64,000 nt of DNA from Candidatus Defluviilinea proxima (GTDB lineage Bacteria; Chloroflexota; Anaerolineae; Anaerolineales; Villigracilaceae), in assembly GCA_016721115.1 (NCBI GenBank), contig JADKIW010000001.1:4293501-4357500 (forward strand), given 5' to 3'. Under the pieces are notes generated by a model. It made no database searches. It saw nothing but the letters and a program-made list of their open reading frames with translations, and was not told the DNA's origin. Position numbers and translations under genes: made by a program. This document shows, in pieces, positions 1-7,907 of the stretch (within the stretch, counting starts at the first letter, position 1; each line of letters begins with the position of its first letter).

Positions 1-1525
1 GTAGTAACCTGCCAAAGATCCCGCGATGACCGGCTTTGAGCTCCTCCCGCATATCCACAACGTGGACGGGAGGCAACCCGGCTTCGACGATGCGCTTGGG
101 CAAATCCAATTTCTGGATTTGTTTTGTCTCCGCTTGATAGCGTTGCTCAACGGTCGGCGTGGCAGAGCCTAGCACGCACACTGCCCCACACAGGCGCGCA
201 TAGATCTGTGCCGCGCTGACTGCATGATAGAACGGCGGCTCGGCTTGGTGATACGATGAGTCGTGACATTCATCAGCAACGATCAGGCCGATGTTCGGCA
301 AAGGCGAGAACAAGGCACTACGCGCACCGATGATGACCTTGAGTTTGCCCGAGCGTGCGCGCCGCCAAGTATCGTATCGTTCTCCCTCCGAAAGTTTGGA
401 ATGGACAATGCCAACCTGCCCGGGGAAGCGGCTCAAAAAGCGGCGCACTGTTTGTGGCGTAAGCGCAATTTCAGGGACGAGGATAATTGCCTGTTTACCA
501 CGCCTAACAACTTCCTCTGCCGCACGAATATAAATTTCTGTCTTTCCCGAACCCGTCACACCTTGAAGCAAGAACGGGAGACGCGCATCAGAAGTTGTGA
601 TGGCATTCGTGATCTCCTTCAACGCAAAAGATTGCTCCGGAGTTAACTCAAGAATTTTTTCATATTTCAGTTTTCCGCTTTCCATCTTTTGAAGTGGATC
701 GCGGAATATCTCGCTTTCAAACAAACGGATCAGGCCACGTTCTTCGAGTTCTTCCAAGTCGCTTAGGTTGCATCCACTTTCGGCATAAACCCACGAAAGG
801 TTGACCGCGTCTGGTTGCCCAATCAAAAACTTTAATGCGGACTGTCTACGCAAGAGCGTTTGTTTCATCCCAAGCGAGCCCATCGCCGCTTCCGCTTCTT
901 CTGGCGGGACTGCGAGCTGGGCAACACGAATGAATTTTGATCTCACCCTTGGCGGGGGCAAAATACTCTTTGCGGAAAGTATGCCTTTCTTCACAAGGAA
1001 CTGCGCTGTCTTACGCCAATCCACTTTGGCGAAATGCGAGTCGATCTGTCGTCCGCGCAATGCGCCACGTAAACGCAAAAGGCTCAAGAGACGATCTTCA
1101 ATGGTTTGTCGTTTTGTGTTGGGACTGATGCTCTTTTCGCTGGCAGTATTCGCAAATCGCGCATCTTCATTTGTGAATTGCAATTCGTAAAGCGTATCCG
1201 CTTGTTGATTCAAGCCTGCTGGCAGAAACAACCCGACAATGGATGCTAAAGGCTGGAGAGTAGAATCCGCTATTTCTTTAGCGAGAGCAAGCTGAGGCTG
1301 AGTCAGAACCGGCTCTTCATCCAAAATTTCAAGAATATCTTTGACCTCCGGCACGGAAGGCGAATCCACAAATTGCAAAACGACGCCTTGAACTGTCTGT
1401 TTTCCAAAGGGGACGATGACGAGGTGTCCAAGGCCTATTTTTCCCGCAAGCGATTTGGGGACGGCGTAATCAAACACACCGGCGATGGCAGGGACGTTGA
1501 CGATCACTTGAACATAAGGGGTCAT
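1..1525 (-). CDS. priA: Primosomal protein N' (replication restart helicase PriA), N-terminal part, cut by window edge
   Basis: Translating the minus strand from the ATG at 1525 gives about 508 codons with no stop before the window edge. The start reads MTPYVQVIVNVPAI, typical of the PriA 3'-DNA-binding domain. A superfamily 2 helicase core follows: GSGKTEIY (Walker A), LVPEIALTPQ, a DECHDSSY version of the DEAH box, and VLGSATPT (motif III). PriA remodels stalled forks and reloads the replisome. The C-terminal helicase lobe and its zinc-binding cysteines lie outside the window. No Shine-Dalgarno is visible; a TATAAT sits 7 bases before the ATG, so the mRNA may be leaderless. The call rests on motif order and is firm. 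Confidence 0.93.
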   Translation of the reverse strand, partial: MTPYVQVIVNVPAIAGVFDYAVPKSLAGKIGLGHLVIVPFGKQTVQGVVLQFVDSPSVPEVKDILEILDEEPVLTQPQLALAKEIADSTLQPLASIVGLFLPAGLNQQADTLYELQFTNEDARFANTASEKSISPNTKRQTIEDRLLSLLRLRGALRGRQIDSHFAKVDWRKTAQFLVKKGILSAKSILPPPRVRSKFIRVAQLAVPPEEAEAAMGSLGMKQTLLRRQSALKFLIGQPDAVNLSWVYAESGCNLSDLEELEERGLIRLFESEIFRDPLQKMESGKLKYEKILELTPEQSFALKEITNAITTSDARLPFLLQGVTGSGKTEIYIRAAEEVVRRGKQAIILVPEIALTPQTVRRFLSRFPGQVGIVHSKLSEGERYDTWRRARSGKLKVIIGARSALFSPLPNIGLIVADECHDSSYHQAEPPFYHAVSAAQIYARLCGAVCVLGSATPTVEQRYQAETKQIQKLDLPKRIVEAGLPPVHVVDMREELKAGHRGIFGRLL

Positions 1526-1532
1526 TGGAGTG

Positions 1533-1538
1533 ATTATA
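1533..1538 (-). promoter_or_regulatory. Predicted -10 element of priA (TATAAT)
   Basis: On the minus strand TATAAT ends 7 bases before the priA ATG, which puts the expected transcription start at or next to the start codon. No ribosome binding site lies between them. The -35 match is poor. Confidence 0.45.
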
Positions 1539-1632
1539 CCTAGTATGCTATAAGCGCAATGAAATTATCTTTGTTGCGCATGGAAGTTGTCATATAATCG
1601 CAATAAGTAGTCACTTTGAAACGGAGGCTGTT

Positions 1633-2061
1633 ATGATGATGGGTATCGTGGGGTTGTTCGGCGTTGCGCTGGTTGTGGTCATTCTGGTGTTCTTTTTCCT
1701 TTTCCGAAAGTCGAACACCGTCAATTTGACAGGGAACACGGAGGACAAGCCCGCATGGATGCGGGAAACTCCGCCTTCTGAAACGCTTGGTGCTTTATTA
1801 CGGGAGGGCAAGAAGGTGACAGTCTTTGACCAGGACGAGGGAGAAAAACTGGCCGCCCCATTTTCAGAGCAAATTGAGGATATCTTCCGTGCCAAGATCG
1901 AAGCTGACCCAGACCTGAATCATTATCAAGTGGATCTCAGCTCTGCGCCTGATGGCACACTCGAGATCTGGGTTAACGATAAGAAATATACCAACGTCAA
2001 TGACCTGCCAGATGGTTTGAAGAAGGCGTTTCGAGAATCAGTAACGAAGTGGAACAAGTAA
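1633..2061 (+). CDS. Hypothetical single-pass membrane protein
   Basis: 142 aa with a GGAGG ribosome binding site 6 bases before the ATG. Residues 4-25 form one hydrophobic transmembrane helix (VGLFGVALVVVILVFFFLF), followed by RK and a soluble acidic domain, so the bulk should be cytoplasmic. The C-terminal half contains a motif around EIWVNDKKYTNVNDLPDG, resembling the short beta-hairpin segment (VDGVTYESLEDVPEE) at the start of the DUF3592 protein encoded at 2464-3135. A strong terminator follows directly. No family is recognised and no function is assigned. Confidence 0.75.
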   Translation: MMMGIVGLFGVALVVVILVFFFLFRKSNTVNLTGNTEDKPAWMRETPPSETLGALLREGKKVTVFDQDEGEKLAAPFSEQIEDIFRAKIEADPDLNHYQVDLSSAPDGTLEIWVNDKKYTNVNDLPDGLKKAFRESVTKWNK

Positions 2062-2068
2062 CGAATCA

Positions 2069-2104
2069 AAAGAGACGACTTATGCAAGTCGTCTCTTTGT
2101 TTGT
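2069..2104 (+). terminator. Rho-independent terminator
   Basis: A perfect 13-bp stem (AAAGAGACGACTT at 2069-2081 with AAGTCGTCTCTTT at 2086-2098) and a 4-base loop are followed by a T-rich run. It sits 8 bases after the stop of the 142-aa membrane protein. Confidence 0.85.
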
Positions 2105-2113
2105 TTTCTAGCA

Positions 2114-2476
2114 ATGGACACGACTAACCCGATTATCCAACTCTGCATGCAGGGCTCACTTGCCGAATTCGAACATCGAATGGACGATGCACGAGCTTTG
2201 TATCAACAGGCTTGGGACTCGCACTCAGACAATTATGAAGCCTGCATTGCCGCTCATTACGTTGCGCGGTTTCAGGACAATCCACAAGAGACATTGCGCT
2301 GGAATTTGATCGCACTTCAACATGCAAGGGCAGTCAACGATGAGAGAGTTGCGGATTTTTACCCATCACTGTATCTGAACATCGGGCATTCTTACGAGCT
2401 TTTAGGGAATCAAGAGGAAGCACAAAAGTATTATGGTCTTGCCGCTGAGTTGGGAGTTGTTCATTACTCAGACTGA
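2114..2476 (+). CDS. Small TPR-like hypothetical protein
   Basis: 120 aa, all helical in appearance. Two tetratricopeptide-like units can be read: around LAEFEHRMDDARALYQQAWD (residues 15-35) and LYLNIGHSYELLGNQEEAQKYYGLA (residues 88-112), the latter with the usual G-Y-A spacing. Such proteins are normally protein-interaction scaffolds. No Shine-Dalgarno precedes the ATG, which lies just after the terminator stem. The gene converges on the DUF3592 gene and their 3' ends overlap by 13 bases. The substrate or partner is unknown. Confidence 0.7.
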   Translation: MDTTNPIIQLCMQGSLAEFEHRMDDARALYQQAWDSHSDNYEACIAAHYVARFQDNPQETLRWNLIALQHARAVNDERVADFYPSLYLNIGHSYELLGNQEEAQKYYGLAAELGVVHYSD

Positions 2477-3135
2477 GCATTACCACTAGGCGTCATCACC
2501 CTCTGCACAGCGATCACAGCGACAAGAAAGCCGATTCCCAAGACACCTGTGATACTAGGCAATATCCACATCAGGGCTGAACTGCCAAAGGACTTGATGC
2601 GTGCGTCCATGGGATTCTCGGGTTCGTACAATATGGTCACTTCATCCCCTACTTCATAAGCAGGCGGGAAACTTCCTTCGCTCAACTGGACGTTGCGACG
2701 TTTGCCATCGTTCGCAGTGAATTCCACCACGGGGTAATACGTCTCACCGACTACACGATTGAAATCTTGCTCATCATATTCGAGGCGTTTGGTCATATCG
2801 GTCACAACACCGGACGCGCTTTCTTCTCGATTGACTTTACGAATGTTGTTAAATGACGCGACCCCTGCGACCAATAACATAATCACAGCAATACCAGTGA
2901 AAACCGAAAGCACAACTTTCTCCACAGGGAAGTTGCTGATCGGCTCTAATTCTTTTTGGATCTTTTCGAACTCCGCGTCAAACTCTGCATCTTCTGCAGA
3001 GTTGAGCATGGCTTCCAGTTTGAGTCTGTCCTTCTCCTCAGGGACATCCTCCAGGCTTTCGTAGGTCACGCCATCTACTTCAAACGAAACAGCGATATCG
3101 TCATCCCAATTGATCGAGTATTTTTTCTTTGCCAT
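2464..3135 (-). CDS. DUF3592-like membrane protein
   Basis: 223 aa from an ATG at 3135 chosen because GGAG lies 6 bases upstream; an in-frame ATG further upstream (3165) lacks such a site. Order: a charged cytoplasmic N-terminus with VDGVTYESLEDVP, one transmembrane helix (about 76-98), an extracytoplasmic beta-rich segment, and a second helix near the C-terminus. The segment between the helices has the DUF3592 pattern: SASGVVTDM, YYPVVEFTANDGK, then YEVGDEVTILYEPENPMDARI. The function of DUF3592 is not known. The 3' end overlaps the convergent TPR-like gene. Confidence 0.75.
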   Translation of the reverse strand: MAKKKYSINWDDDIAVSFEVDGVTYESLEDVPEEKDRLKLEAMLNSAEDAEFDAEFEKIQKELEPISNFPVEKVVLSVFTGIAVIMLLVAGVASFNNIRKVNREESASGVVTDMTKRLEYDEQDFNRVVGETYYPVVEFTANDGKRRNVQLSEGSFPPAYEVGDEVTILYEPENPMDARIKSFGSSALMWILPSITGVLGIGFLVAVIAVQRVMTPSGNAQSE

Positions 3136-3204
3136 AGGTTTCTCCATCAACAAAACAGTCCCCATGTAAGTGACTGTTACTTAATATTTCTTTTTTGAGC
3201 TTTT

Positions 3205-4047
3205 TTAACTCTTCAACATCACCGCTGCGCCATATCCCACCACGGACGAGTAATCCCCTGTCACATCACCAGAAGTGGCATGATGCAACACCTTCACTTT
3301 ATCCGCACCCAACTCGCGGGCGGCCCATAACACAGCCGTGAAGGCGCCAAGTCCGCAGGCAAACCCTTTGCCAGTGCGCTCTGCCTCGAACGCAGCGGAT
3401 GGGTCAAAGGCTTCGATCTGGTCGAGCATGAAACGGTCGTATTTCAAGGCGGTCTGTTGATTGTTAAAATGTGACAAGTCCGTACTGGCAACGAGAATGG
3501 CATTCTTATCGCGCAGCACTTTTGCAAGCGCTTTGCCCAATTCTTCAGAAACACGTGGTTCCTGCGCACGGACCATAACAGGCAACAACTTCCACTCGGA
3601 TTTCAAAACACGTTGGAGAAAAGGCAACTCGATCTCTAACGAATGTTCGGGGTCACGTGAAACGGGCGATAGACCAAATCCCAATTCTGATTTCAAAGCC
3701 ACATCAAGTTCGTTCAGCGCGATTTTATCTACTGGAATATCACCAAGCGGCGTTCGATAGGCATCGTGCGAGGTTGTGATCAGCGACTCGTAATAGGCTT
3801 GATGCATCGGCGAGATCACAGCGACCAAACTCGGGGTTAATGATCGAAGCGCCGCGAAGGCGTATCCTGCCACTGTGCCTGAATACATGTGCCCCGCATG
3901 TGGCGCAATAACAGCAAGCACTTCCCCGTTCAATTCAGGGAGCTTTGCAGTATCCAAAAATGTATCCACATTTTGGGCAAGTTTTTTCGCATTTCCCTTA
4001 TACCATCTACCGGCGATCGGTGAAGGACGCACATCAAGAGTTGTCAT
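3205..4047 (-). CDS. MEMO1 family protein (AmmeMemoRadiSam system protein B)
   Basis: 280 aa, normal length for the family. It starts with the signature RPSPIAGRWYKGN and continues with APHAGHMYSGTVAGYAFA, ISPMHQAYYE, EHSLEIELPFLQ, LVASTDLSHFNN and a C-terminal HHATSGDVTGDYSSVVGYGA. These are the conserved His, Asp and Ser/Thr positions of MEMO1, which is related to extradiol dioxygenases. The molecular role is not settled. Partner families (AMMECR1, radical SAM AmmeMemoRadiSam protein) are not adjacent here. It lies 5 bases downstream of the tandem membrane-protein pair and may be co-transcribed with it. Confidence 0.9.
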   Translation of the reverse strand: MTTLDVRPSPIAGRWYKGNAKKLAQNVDTFLDTAKLPELNGEVLAVIAPHAGHMYSGTVAGYAFAALRSLTPSLVAVISPMHQAYYESLITTSHDAYRTPLGDIPVDKIALNELDVALKSELGFGLSPVSRDPEHSLEIELPFLQRVLKSEWKLLPVMVRAQEPRVSEELGKALAKVLRDKNAILVASTDLSHFNNQQTALKYDRFMLDQIEAFDPSAAFEAERTGKGFACGLGAFTAVLWAARELGADKVKVLHHATSGDVTGDYSSVVGYGAAVMLKS

Positions 4048-4051
4048 TTTG

Positions 4052-4744
4052 TCACTTTATCAAGATTAGAAAAGTCCACGCGCTGGCGATCAACATGATG
4101 ACCGATGCAGAGATAGCAAAGAATGGCCGCATTCGCTGAGCGGATTGCGCCACACCAAGAAGAAAGAAGATAATGGCAAGCAATGTCAACACAGCCGCAT
4201 ATGCATCTGCCTTTTTATTCCACACTTGATATAAGTCCGATGCCGCATTCTGCTTGATCAGCAGATCGTTGGCAACCTTGGTCATATCGATGAGATACGC
4301 ATCGGCTTGAGGCATGTCATCGGGCTGAGCAGGAGCATAGCGCGGATCGGTATACAGAACAGAAAACTTTCTGGCTGTATCAGCCTGTGCCTTTGCAATG
4401 GCAGATTGAGTGCGGAAGTTCTCTGCGCTTTTTTGATCACCCTTCTGCTCCAAACCAAATGCGGTGAACTCAGCGATCAACGACTCTTGTGAAGCTTTCA
4501 GTGAAACTGCAAATGTTTGAAAATCATACGAACTCTGATATCCCTGATGGACAAGTTCACTGGACACTAGCGTAACATAATATTGTGAATCGCGATTGGC
4601 TGTATCCGCACGGATACCTGCATCTACTTGCAGGCCAGAGAGAAGTGTCGCAAATACTGTATTGATCAACGTCAAGACCAACACCACACTTTTCCAGCGG
4701 TCAGTCTTCGGTGCAACTTCATTTTTAGATATCATCTCACTCAT
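4052..4744 (-). CDS. Hypothetical membrane protein, second of a tandem pair
   Basis: 230 aa from the ATG at 4744, chosen because a GGAGG box lies 7 bases upstream and the ATG overlaps the previous stop as ATGA (translational coupling). An open frame continues further upstream inside the neighbour gene but lacks a start signal. Topology: one N-terminal transmembrane helix (VVLVLTLINTVFATLLSGLQ), a roughly 120-residue helical extracytoplasmic region rich in Ala, Gln and Asp, then two C-terminal helices. It matches the layout of its upstream neighbour, so the two are probably diverged paralogues. No known domain is recognised. Confidence 0.75.
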   Translation of the reverse strand: MSEMISKNEVAPKTDRWKSVVLVLTLINTVFATLLSGLQVDAGIRADTANRDSQYYVTLVSSELVHQGYQSSYDFQTFAVSLKASQESLIAEFTAFGLEQKGDQKSAENFRTQSAIAKAQADTARKFSVLYTDPRYAPAQPDDMPQADAYLIDMTKVANDLLIKQNAASDLYQVWNKKADAYAAVLTLLAIIFFLLGVAQSAQRMRPFFAISASVIMLIASAWTFLILIK

Positions 4745-5418
4745 AAAACACCTCCCCGTGCGATCACCGCAACAATCTCTACGACCACCAGAAATGCGAT
4801 GCCGAACAAATAGACACCTAATCCCACCGCTAAGTTCAACATCCGTGCGCGTTCTTTTGTCAACTCGGCCACACCAAGCCAAAACAAACTGATCACCAGA
4901 AGTACAGTTCCTATCGTTAGCCAACGTTGTTCAGAAGAATATTGATCAGAAAGATGAAACGAGGTTAATGGATCGAGCGCCATCATCTTTGGATCTTCCG
5001 CCTCCAGGTTGGCGAAACGTTTCTCAAGGTCAAAGGTACCATCGCTTTTACGATATTGTTTCTCTGTTCCCAATGGGTCAGAAAGCGTCTGCATGCTTGG
5101 CAACAAATATTGGCGTTGTGTAGCCGCGGCCGCTTGCAAGCTCTCATCATTGCTCGCATCCATTGCTTCTACTGCGGCTGACGCAACAACAAAGTCACGT
5201 GCAAACCCAGCTTCTTGATATACAACGCGCCAATTCTCGTTCTGGGTTGCACTTTTTCTCACTGCATCGATCAACCCCTGACGATTTGCGTCTGAAGCAT
5301 TCGAGCCCACCACATTTGTCCGCCAGGCGGCCAGCGACGTAGTCAGCGACACAAGTGCGATCAAGATCGCGATCACAATATCAAGACGTTCAGGTTCCAA
5401 CCATTTTTTCAGGCCCAT
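4741..5418 (-). CDS. Hypothetical membrane protein, first of a tandem pair
   Basis: 225 aa with GGAGAGG just before the ATG. It has one N-terminal helix (LDIVIAILIALVSLTTSLAAW), a long polar helical region (about 35-155), and two C-terminal transmembrane helices (about 165-183 and 193-218). The two-gene layout, the 4-base overlap and the shared topology suggest that the products form a complex. The extracytoplasmic region has no catalytic motif I can name. Confidence 0.75.
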   Translation of the reverse strand: MGLKKWLEPERLDIVIAILIALVSLTTSLAAWRTNVVGSNASDANRQGLIDAVRKSATQNENWRVVYQEAGFARDFVVASAAVEAMDASNDESLQAAAATQRQYLLPSMQTLSDPLGTEKQYRKSDGTFDLEKRFANLEAEDPKMMALDPLTSFHLSDQYSSEQRWLTIGTVLLVISLFWLGVAELTKERARMLNLAVGLGVYLFGIAFLVVVEIVAVIARGGVL

Positions 5419-5480
5419 GACACCTCTCCAAAAATAAAGCTTAATTTATTTTACACCTGCCAATAAGAAAACAAAATCGC

Positions 5481-5969
5481 TTATTCCACCCCAAGTACTT
5501 TACGTGTTGCTAGAAAAGCCAATGGTGGAAGATTGCTTCGATCAAACCATTCAACTGCATCCGCATCATCGGCCGCTTCCATTTCTCCGCCAAGGACTTC
5601 AGCCTCGTACACAATGACAAAATCTGCACCGCGCGGATGCTCACGACCTGAGACAATATCATACACACGCGTCACTCTTACGCTCAAGCCTGTTTCTTCC
5701 AAACATTCTCTTGCGGCCGCCTCGGCCGGGTCCTCACCCCCATTGACAAAACCCGCAGGCAAAGTCCACAAACCACGGAACGGTTCGTTCACACGTCGCA
5801 CAAGTAGAACACGCCCACCCTGAGTCACCAACACAGCGGCAGCAACTTTCGGGTCCACAAAATGGATCCAACCACATTGTGGGCACACTGGGCGCAACTT
5901 TCCAAATCGTTCTTCATGATTAACAGGTGTCCCACAACGGGGGCAGAAATTGAATTCGGTATGTGCCAT
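5481..5969 (-). CDS. Nudix hydrolase with N-terminal zinc ribbon
   Basis: 162 aa from ATG 5969. An in-frame ATG at 6011 exists, but it lies before the terminator hairpin of the upstream gene, so the shorter form (MAHTEFNFCPRC) is preferred. Residues 9-32 hold a CPRC/CPQC zinc ribbon. A Nudix fold follows with a full Nudix box, GFVNGGEDP then AARECLEETGL, giving the REx2EExG core. The architecture resembles NudC-like or ADP-ribose/NADH pyrophosphatases. The substrate cannot be fixed from the sequence. WTLPAGFV just before the box is typical of the family. Confidence 0.88.
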   Translation of the reverse strand: MAHTEFNFCPRCGTPVNHEERFGKLRPVCPQCGWIHFVDPKVAAAVLVTQGGRVLLVRRVNEPFRGLWTLPAGFVNGGEDPAEAAARECLEETGLSVRVTRVYDIVSGREHPRGADFVIVYEAEVLGGEMEAADDADAVEWFDRSNLPPLAFLATRKVLGVE

Positions 5970-5980
5970 CTTCAAAACAA

Positions 5981-6008
5981 ATCGGATGGCGTTGTCATGC
6001 CATCCGAT
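5981..6008 (-). terminator. Terminator hairpin downstream of the anti-sigma gene
   Basis: A 10-bp perfect stem (ATCGGATGGC with GCCATCCGAT, 8-base loop) lies 10 bases after the anti-sigma stop. On the minus strand it is followed by TTGTTTTG. Its position argues for the downstream ATG of the Nudix gene. Confidence 0.7.
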
Positions 6009-6017
6009 CATAAAATT

Positions 6018-6773
6018 TTATTTCCAACGACGCGCAGATAGTTGCCTGAGCAACCCCATCAACAGTGCACCTGCCACTGCGACAATCGCCAGCCCGATCT
6101 GCCACACAGAAGAGATCAGTGGCTGGGGACGTGGCGTTTCATTCGGGACTTGAGGTTGGTCTGGCTGTCCTGCGGCATTATCCTCGGCCATATTCTTCAT
6201 CGTGGGCAATGGAGTTTCCGCAATACGAGAGCCATCTTGTGTTGGTGCTGGCATTTCGGTGCCCATAGGTGCAAGGGCAACGGGAGGCTGTTCTGCAGTT
6301 GAATTTGCGGCATCGGCTGGAGCTTCCGTCGCGGCAGGTGCTTCGGTCATGGCAGGCGCTGACTCAAGCATCGGTGCGGCGGCAGGCGCCTCTTGCATGG
6401 AATAGGCTTCCATGTCACTGCCTCCTCCACCGCCCATTCCATAAGGTGCCTGGGATGCAAATTGAACGCCTACGAAATTAACACCAAAGGTGAAGAACAA
6501 CAATAATGTTGCGATCGTCGTTGCAAGACGGAATACGGGGTACGCCCGCGGCAATGGCGGATTTTGTCCCACCATTCTGCGAGTCAATGTGAAGTTACGC
6601 GGTGCTTTGCGTGAAGGTAGTTTGCGGAGTAAGGTTCGGGTGGAGCGAAGATCGCTTAAAACAGAGGCAAGTTCGGGGTCCGATTTGAGGCGCGTTTCCA
6701 GTTTGACAGAATCCGCCGCCTTAAGTTCACCGTCCAGATATGCCGAAAGAAGTTCAAGGTCTCGTCTATTCAT
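6018..6773 (-). CDS. Anti-sigma factor-like transmembrane protein
   Basis: 251 aa. The ATG overlaps the sigma-factor stop as ATGA, so the pair is translationally coupled, as is usual for ECF sigma/anti-sigma operons. The N-terminus (MNRRDLELLSAYLDGEL, then LETRLKSDPEL) fits the small helical anti-sigma domain, but the HxxxCxxC zinc ligands of ZAS proteins are missing. A transmembrane helix lies near 90-112 and another at the C-terminus (IGLAIVAVAGALLMGLL). The segment between is rich in Ala, Pro, Glu and Met and looks disordered. It probably holds the partner sigma factor at the membrane until a signal releases it. Confidence 0.8.
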   Translation of the reverse strand: MNRRDLELLSAYLDGELKAADSVKLETRLKSDPELASVLSDLRSTRTLLRKLPSRKAPRNFTLTRRMVGQNPPLPRAYPVFRLATTIATLLLFFTFGVNFVGVQFASQAPYGMGGGGGSDMEAYSMQEAPAAAPMLESAPAMTEAPAATEAPADAANSTAEQPPVALAPMGTEMPAPTQDGSRIAETPLPTMKNMAEDNAAGQPDQPQVPNETPRPQPLISSVWQIGLAIVAVAGALLMGLLRQLSARRWK

Positions 6774-7381
6774 TGCACATTCATTCCTTCTTCCAGACGA
6801 AATGATGCGGGTAAAAGTTCCGCGAAGCCTTGCAAACATTCTTGTAATCTTAAGCGTGCACGCGCGAGGCGACTCTTGACTGTGCCTAACGGTACACGGA
6901 CAGCGCTTGCGACTTCTGTGTAATCCATGCCTTGAATATCGGCCATGACAACGACTGTTTTAAATTCGAGTGGGAGATTGTTGAGACAGTGCTGGATGGC
7001 ATGTTCGAGTTCGTCGGCTTCGGCTTGCTGGTCTGGCGTCATGTTGGGGTCGGCAAGCCAGCGAGGGGAATCCATCTCTTCGCCATCGTCAGTATCGGGC
7101 TCAAGCGGCGTGGTGGGACGCCTCTTTTTGCGGCGCAGTTCGTCATAACAGGCATTGGTCACGGTTCGCATGATCCACGCTTTGAACGACCCACCGCGAA
7201 AGGCTTTGATACTTTTGAACGCGGAGATGAAAGCTTCCTGCGAAGCATCGGCGGCCTGATCTTCATCGCCAAGGATGCGAAGTGCAGTATTAAACACGCT
7301 GTCCTGATAATGCAGGATGAGCGTGTTGAAGGCGTCGAGATTTCCGCCTTGGGCGTCAGTGATGAGTGCTTGTTCGTCCAT
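6770..7381 (-). CDS. ECF-family RNA polymerase sigma factor
   Basis: 203 aa from ATG 7381. An in-frame upstream start at 7471 is rejected because it would include the promoter region. Region 2 is seen at DAFNTLILHYQDSVFNTALRIL then DQAADASQEAFISAFKSI and FKAWIMRTVTNACYDELRR. Region 4 is seen at LPLEFKTVVVMADIQG, DYTEVASAVRVPLGTVKSRLARAR. The two are joined by an acidic linker. The downstream gene is a transmembrane anti-sigma protein. A 20-bp perfect palindrome overlaps the likely promoter, so transcriptional control by a separate regulator is possible. Confidence 0.92.
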   Translation of the reverse strand: MDEQALITDAQGGNLDAFNTLILHYQDSVFNTALRILGDEDQAADASQEAFISAFKSIKAFRGGSFKAWIMRTVTNACYDELRRKKRRPTTPLEPDTDDGEEMDSPRWLADPNMTPDQQAEADELEHAIQHCLNNLPLEFKTVVVMADIQGMDYTEVASAVRVPLGTVKSRLARARLRLQECLQGFAELLPASFRLEEGMNVQ

Positions 7382-7388
7382 TGGGAGT

Positions 7389-7417
7389 ATTTTATCACTT
7401 TGTGATTTATCACAAAG
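7389..7417 (-). promoter_or_regulatory. Sigma-gene promoter with overlapping 20-bp palindrome
   Basis: On the minus strand a TAAAAT -10 (7394-7389) ends 7 bases before the sigma ATG. Directly upstream, 7398-7417 is a perfect palindrome with CTTTGTGAT arms and a 2-base centre. It covers the spacer and the position expected for -35. This is the classic place for a repressor site. The TTGTGA/TCACAA half-sites resemble Rex or Crp/Fnr sites, but the spacing differs from both consensus forms. Confidence 0.5.
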
Positions 7418-7450
7418 GATACGAAGGTCACAAAGGTTTAAGGGTGCGTA

Positions 7451-7527
7451 GGACAGGGTCTCCCTGCCCATTGAATTTCAATTTTATATTTTATCTTGGG
7501 TGGTGACAGGGCGAGAGGACCTCGCCC
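7451..7527. repeat. Two adjacent GC-rich inverted repeats
   Basis: A hairpin at 7451-7469 (CAGGG/CCCTG core) and another at 7509-7527 (GGGCGAG/CTCGCCC, 5-base loop) lie between the sigma gene and the DUF3054 stop. The second starts right after that stop on the minus strand but has no T-run. They look like dispersed palindromic units or weak terminators. Confidence 0.4.
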
Positions 7528-7905
7528 CTACCTGCGGTTTACAAAAAGATAAATTCCCCGCCAGATCATCATCCCAAATGCGGATGTGGCACTTAACACC
7601 ACAGCGAAAATTGGAATGATCGGAGCGTTGAGGAGTAGTCCACGCAAGACGGCGGCGAACGGTGCGGCAAAGAGCATGGCAAACACAGGCCGCCAGAGTT
7701 GTTTTGGATTAGTAACGATCTCTGATTGAAAGAGTCCAAACCAAGGAGAAATCAGAAACCACGCAACGGTCAATGGGATGAATGCGGCAAGCATCCGTGG
7801 AAGAAAGGACAGGCCAGTTTCACCATGAGTAGCAAATCCAATAAGCGTGACAACGAGAATGGCAATGGCGTCAAGAACAGCCAGTAACAAAGTTGATTTT
7901 TGCAC
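7528..7905 (-). CDS. DUF3054 family membrane protein
   Basis: 125 aa from a GTG at 7905, chosen because it starts 2 bases after the upstream stop with GGCGG before it. The ATG at 7950 would overlap the neighbour by 43 bases. Four hydrophobic helices are visible. The family signature reads FLPRMLAAFIPLTVAWFLISP near residues 35-55, and a conserved RG..L segment follows (VLRGLLLN). DUF3054 proteins are small four-helix integral membrane proteins of unknown function, common in Actinobacteria and Chloroflexota. It is likely co-transcribed with the gene upstream. Confidence 0.8.
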   Translation of the reverse strand: MQKSTLLLAVLDAIAILVVTLIGFATHGETGLSFLPRMLAAFIPLTVAWFLISPWFGLFQSEIVTNPKQLWRPVFAMLFAAPFAAVLRGLLLNAPIIPIFAVVLSATSAFGMMIWRGIYLFVNRR

Positions 7906-7907
7906 GA

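Noticed and set aside
263..1190. Plus-strand open frames in the priA region
   Set aside because: They are antisense shadows of the clearly conserved priA frame on the minus strand and show no domain or ribosome binding site.
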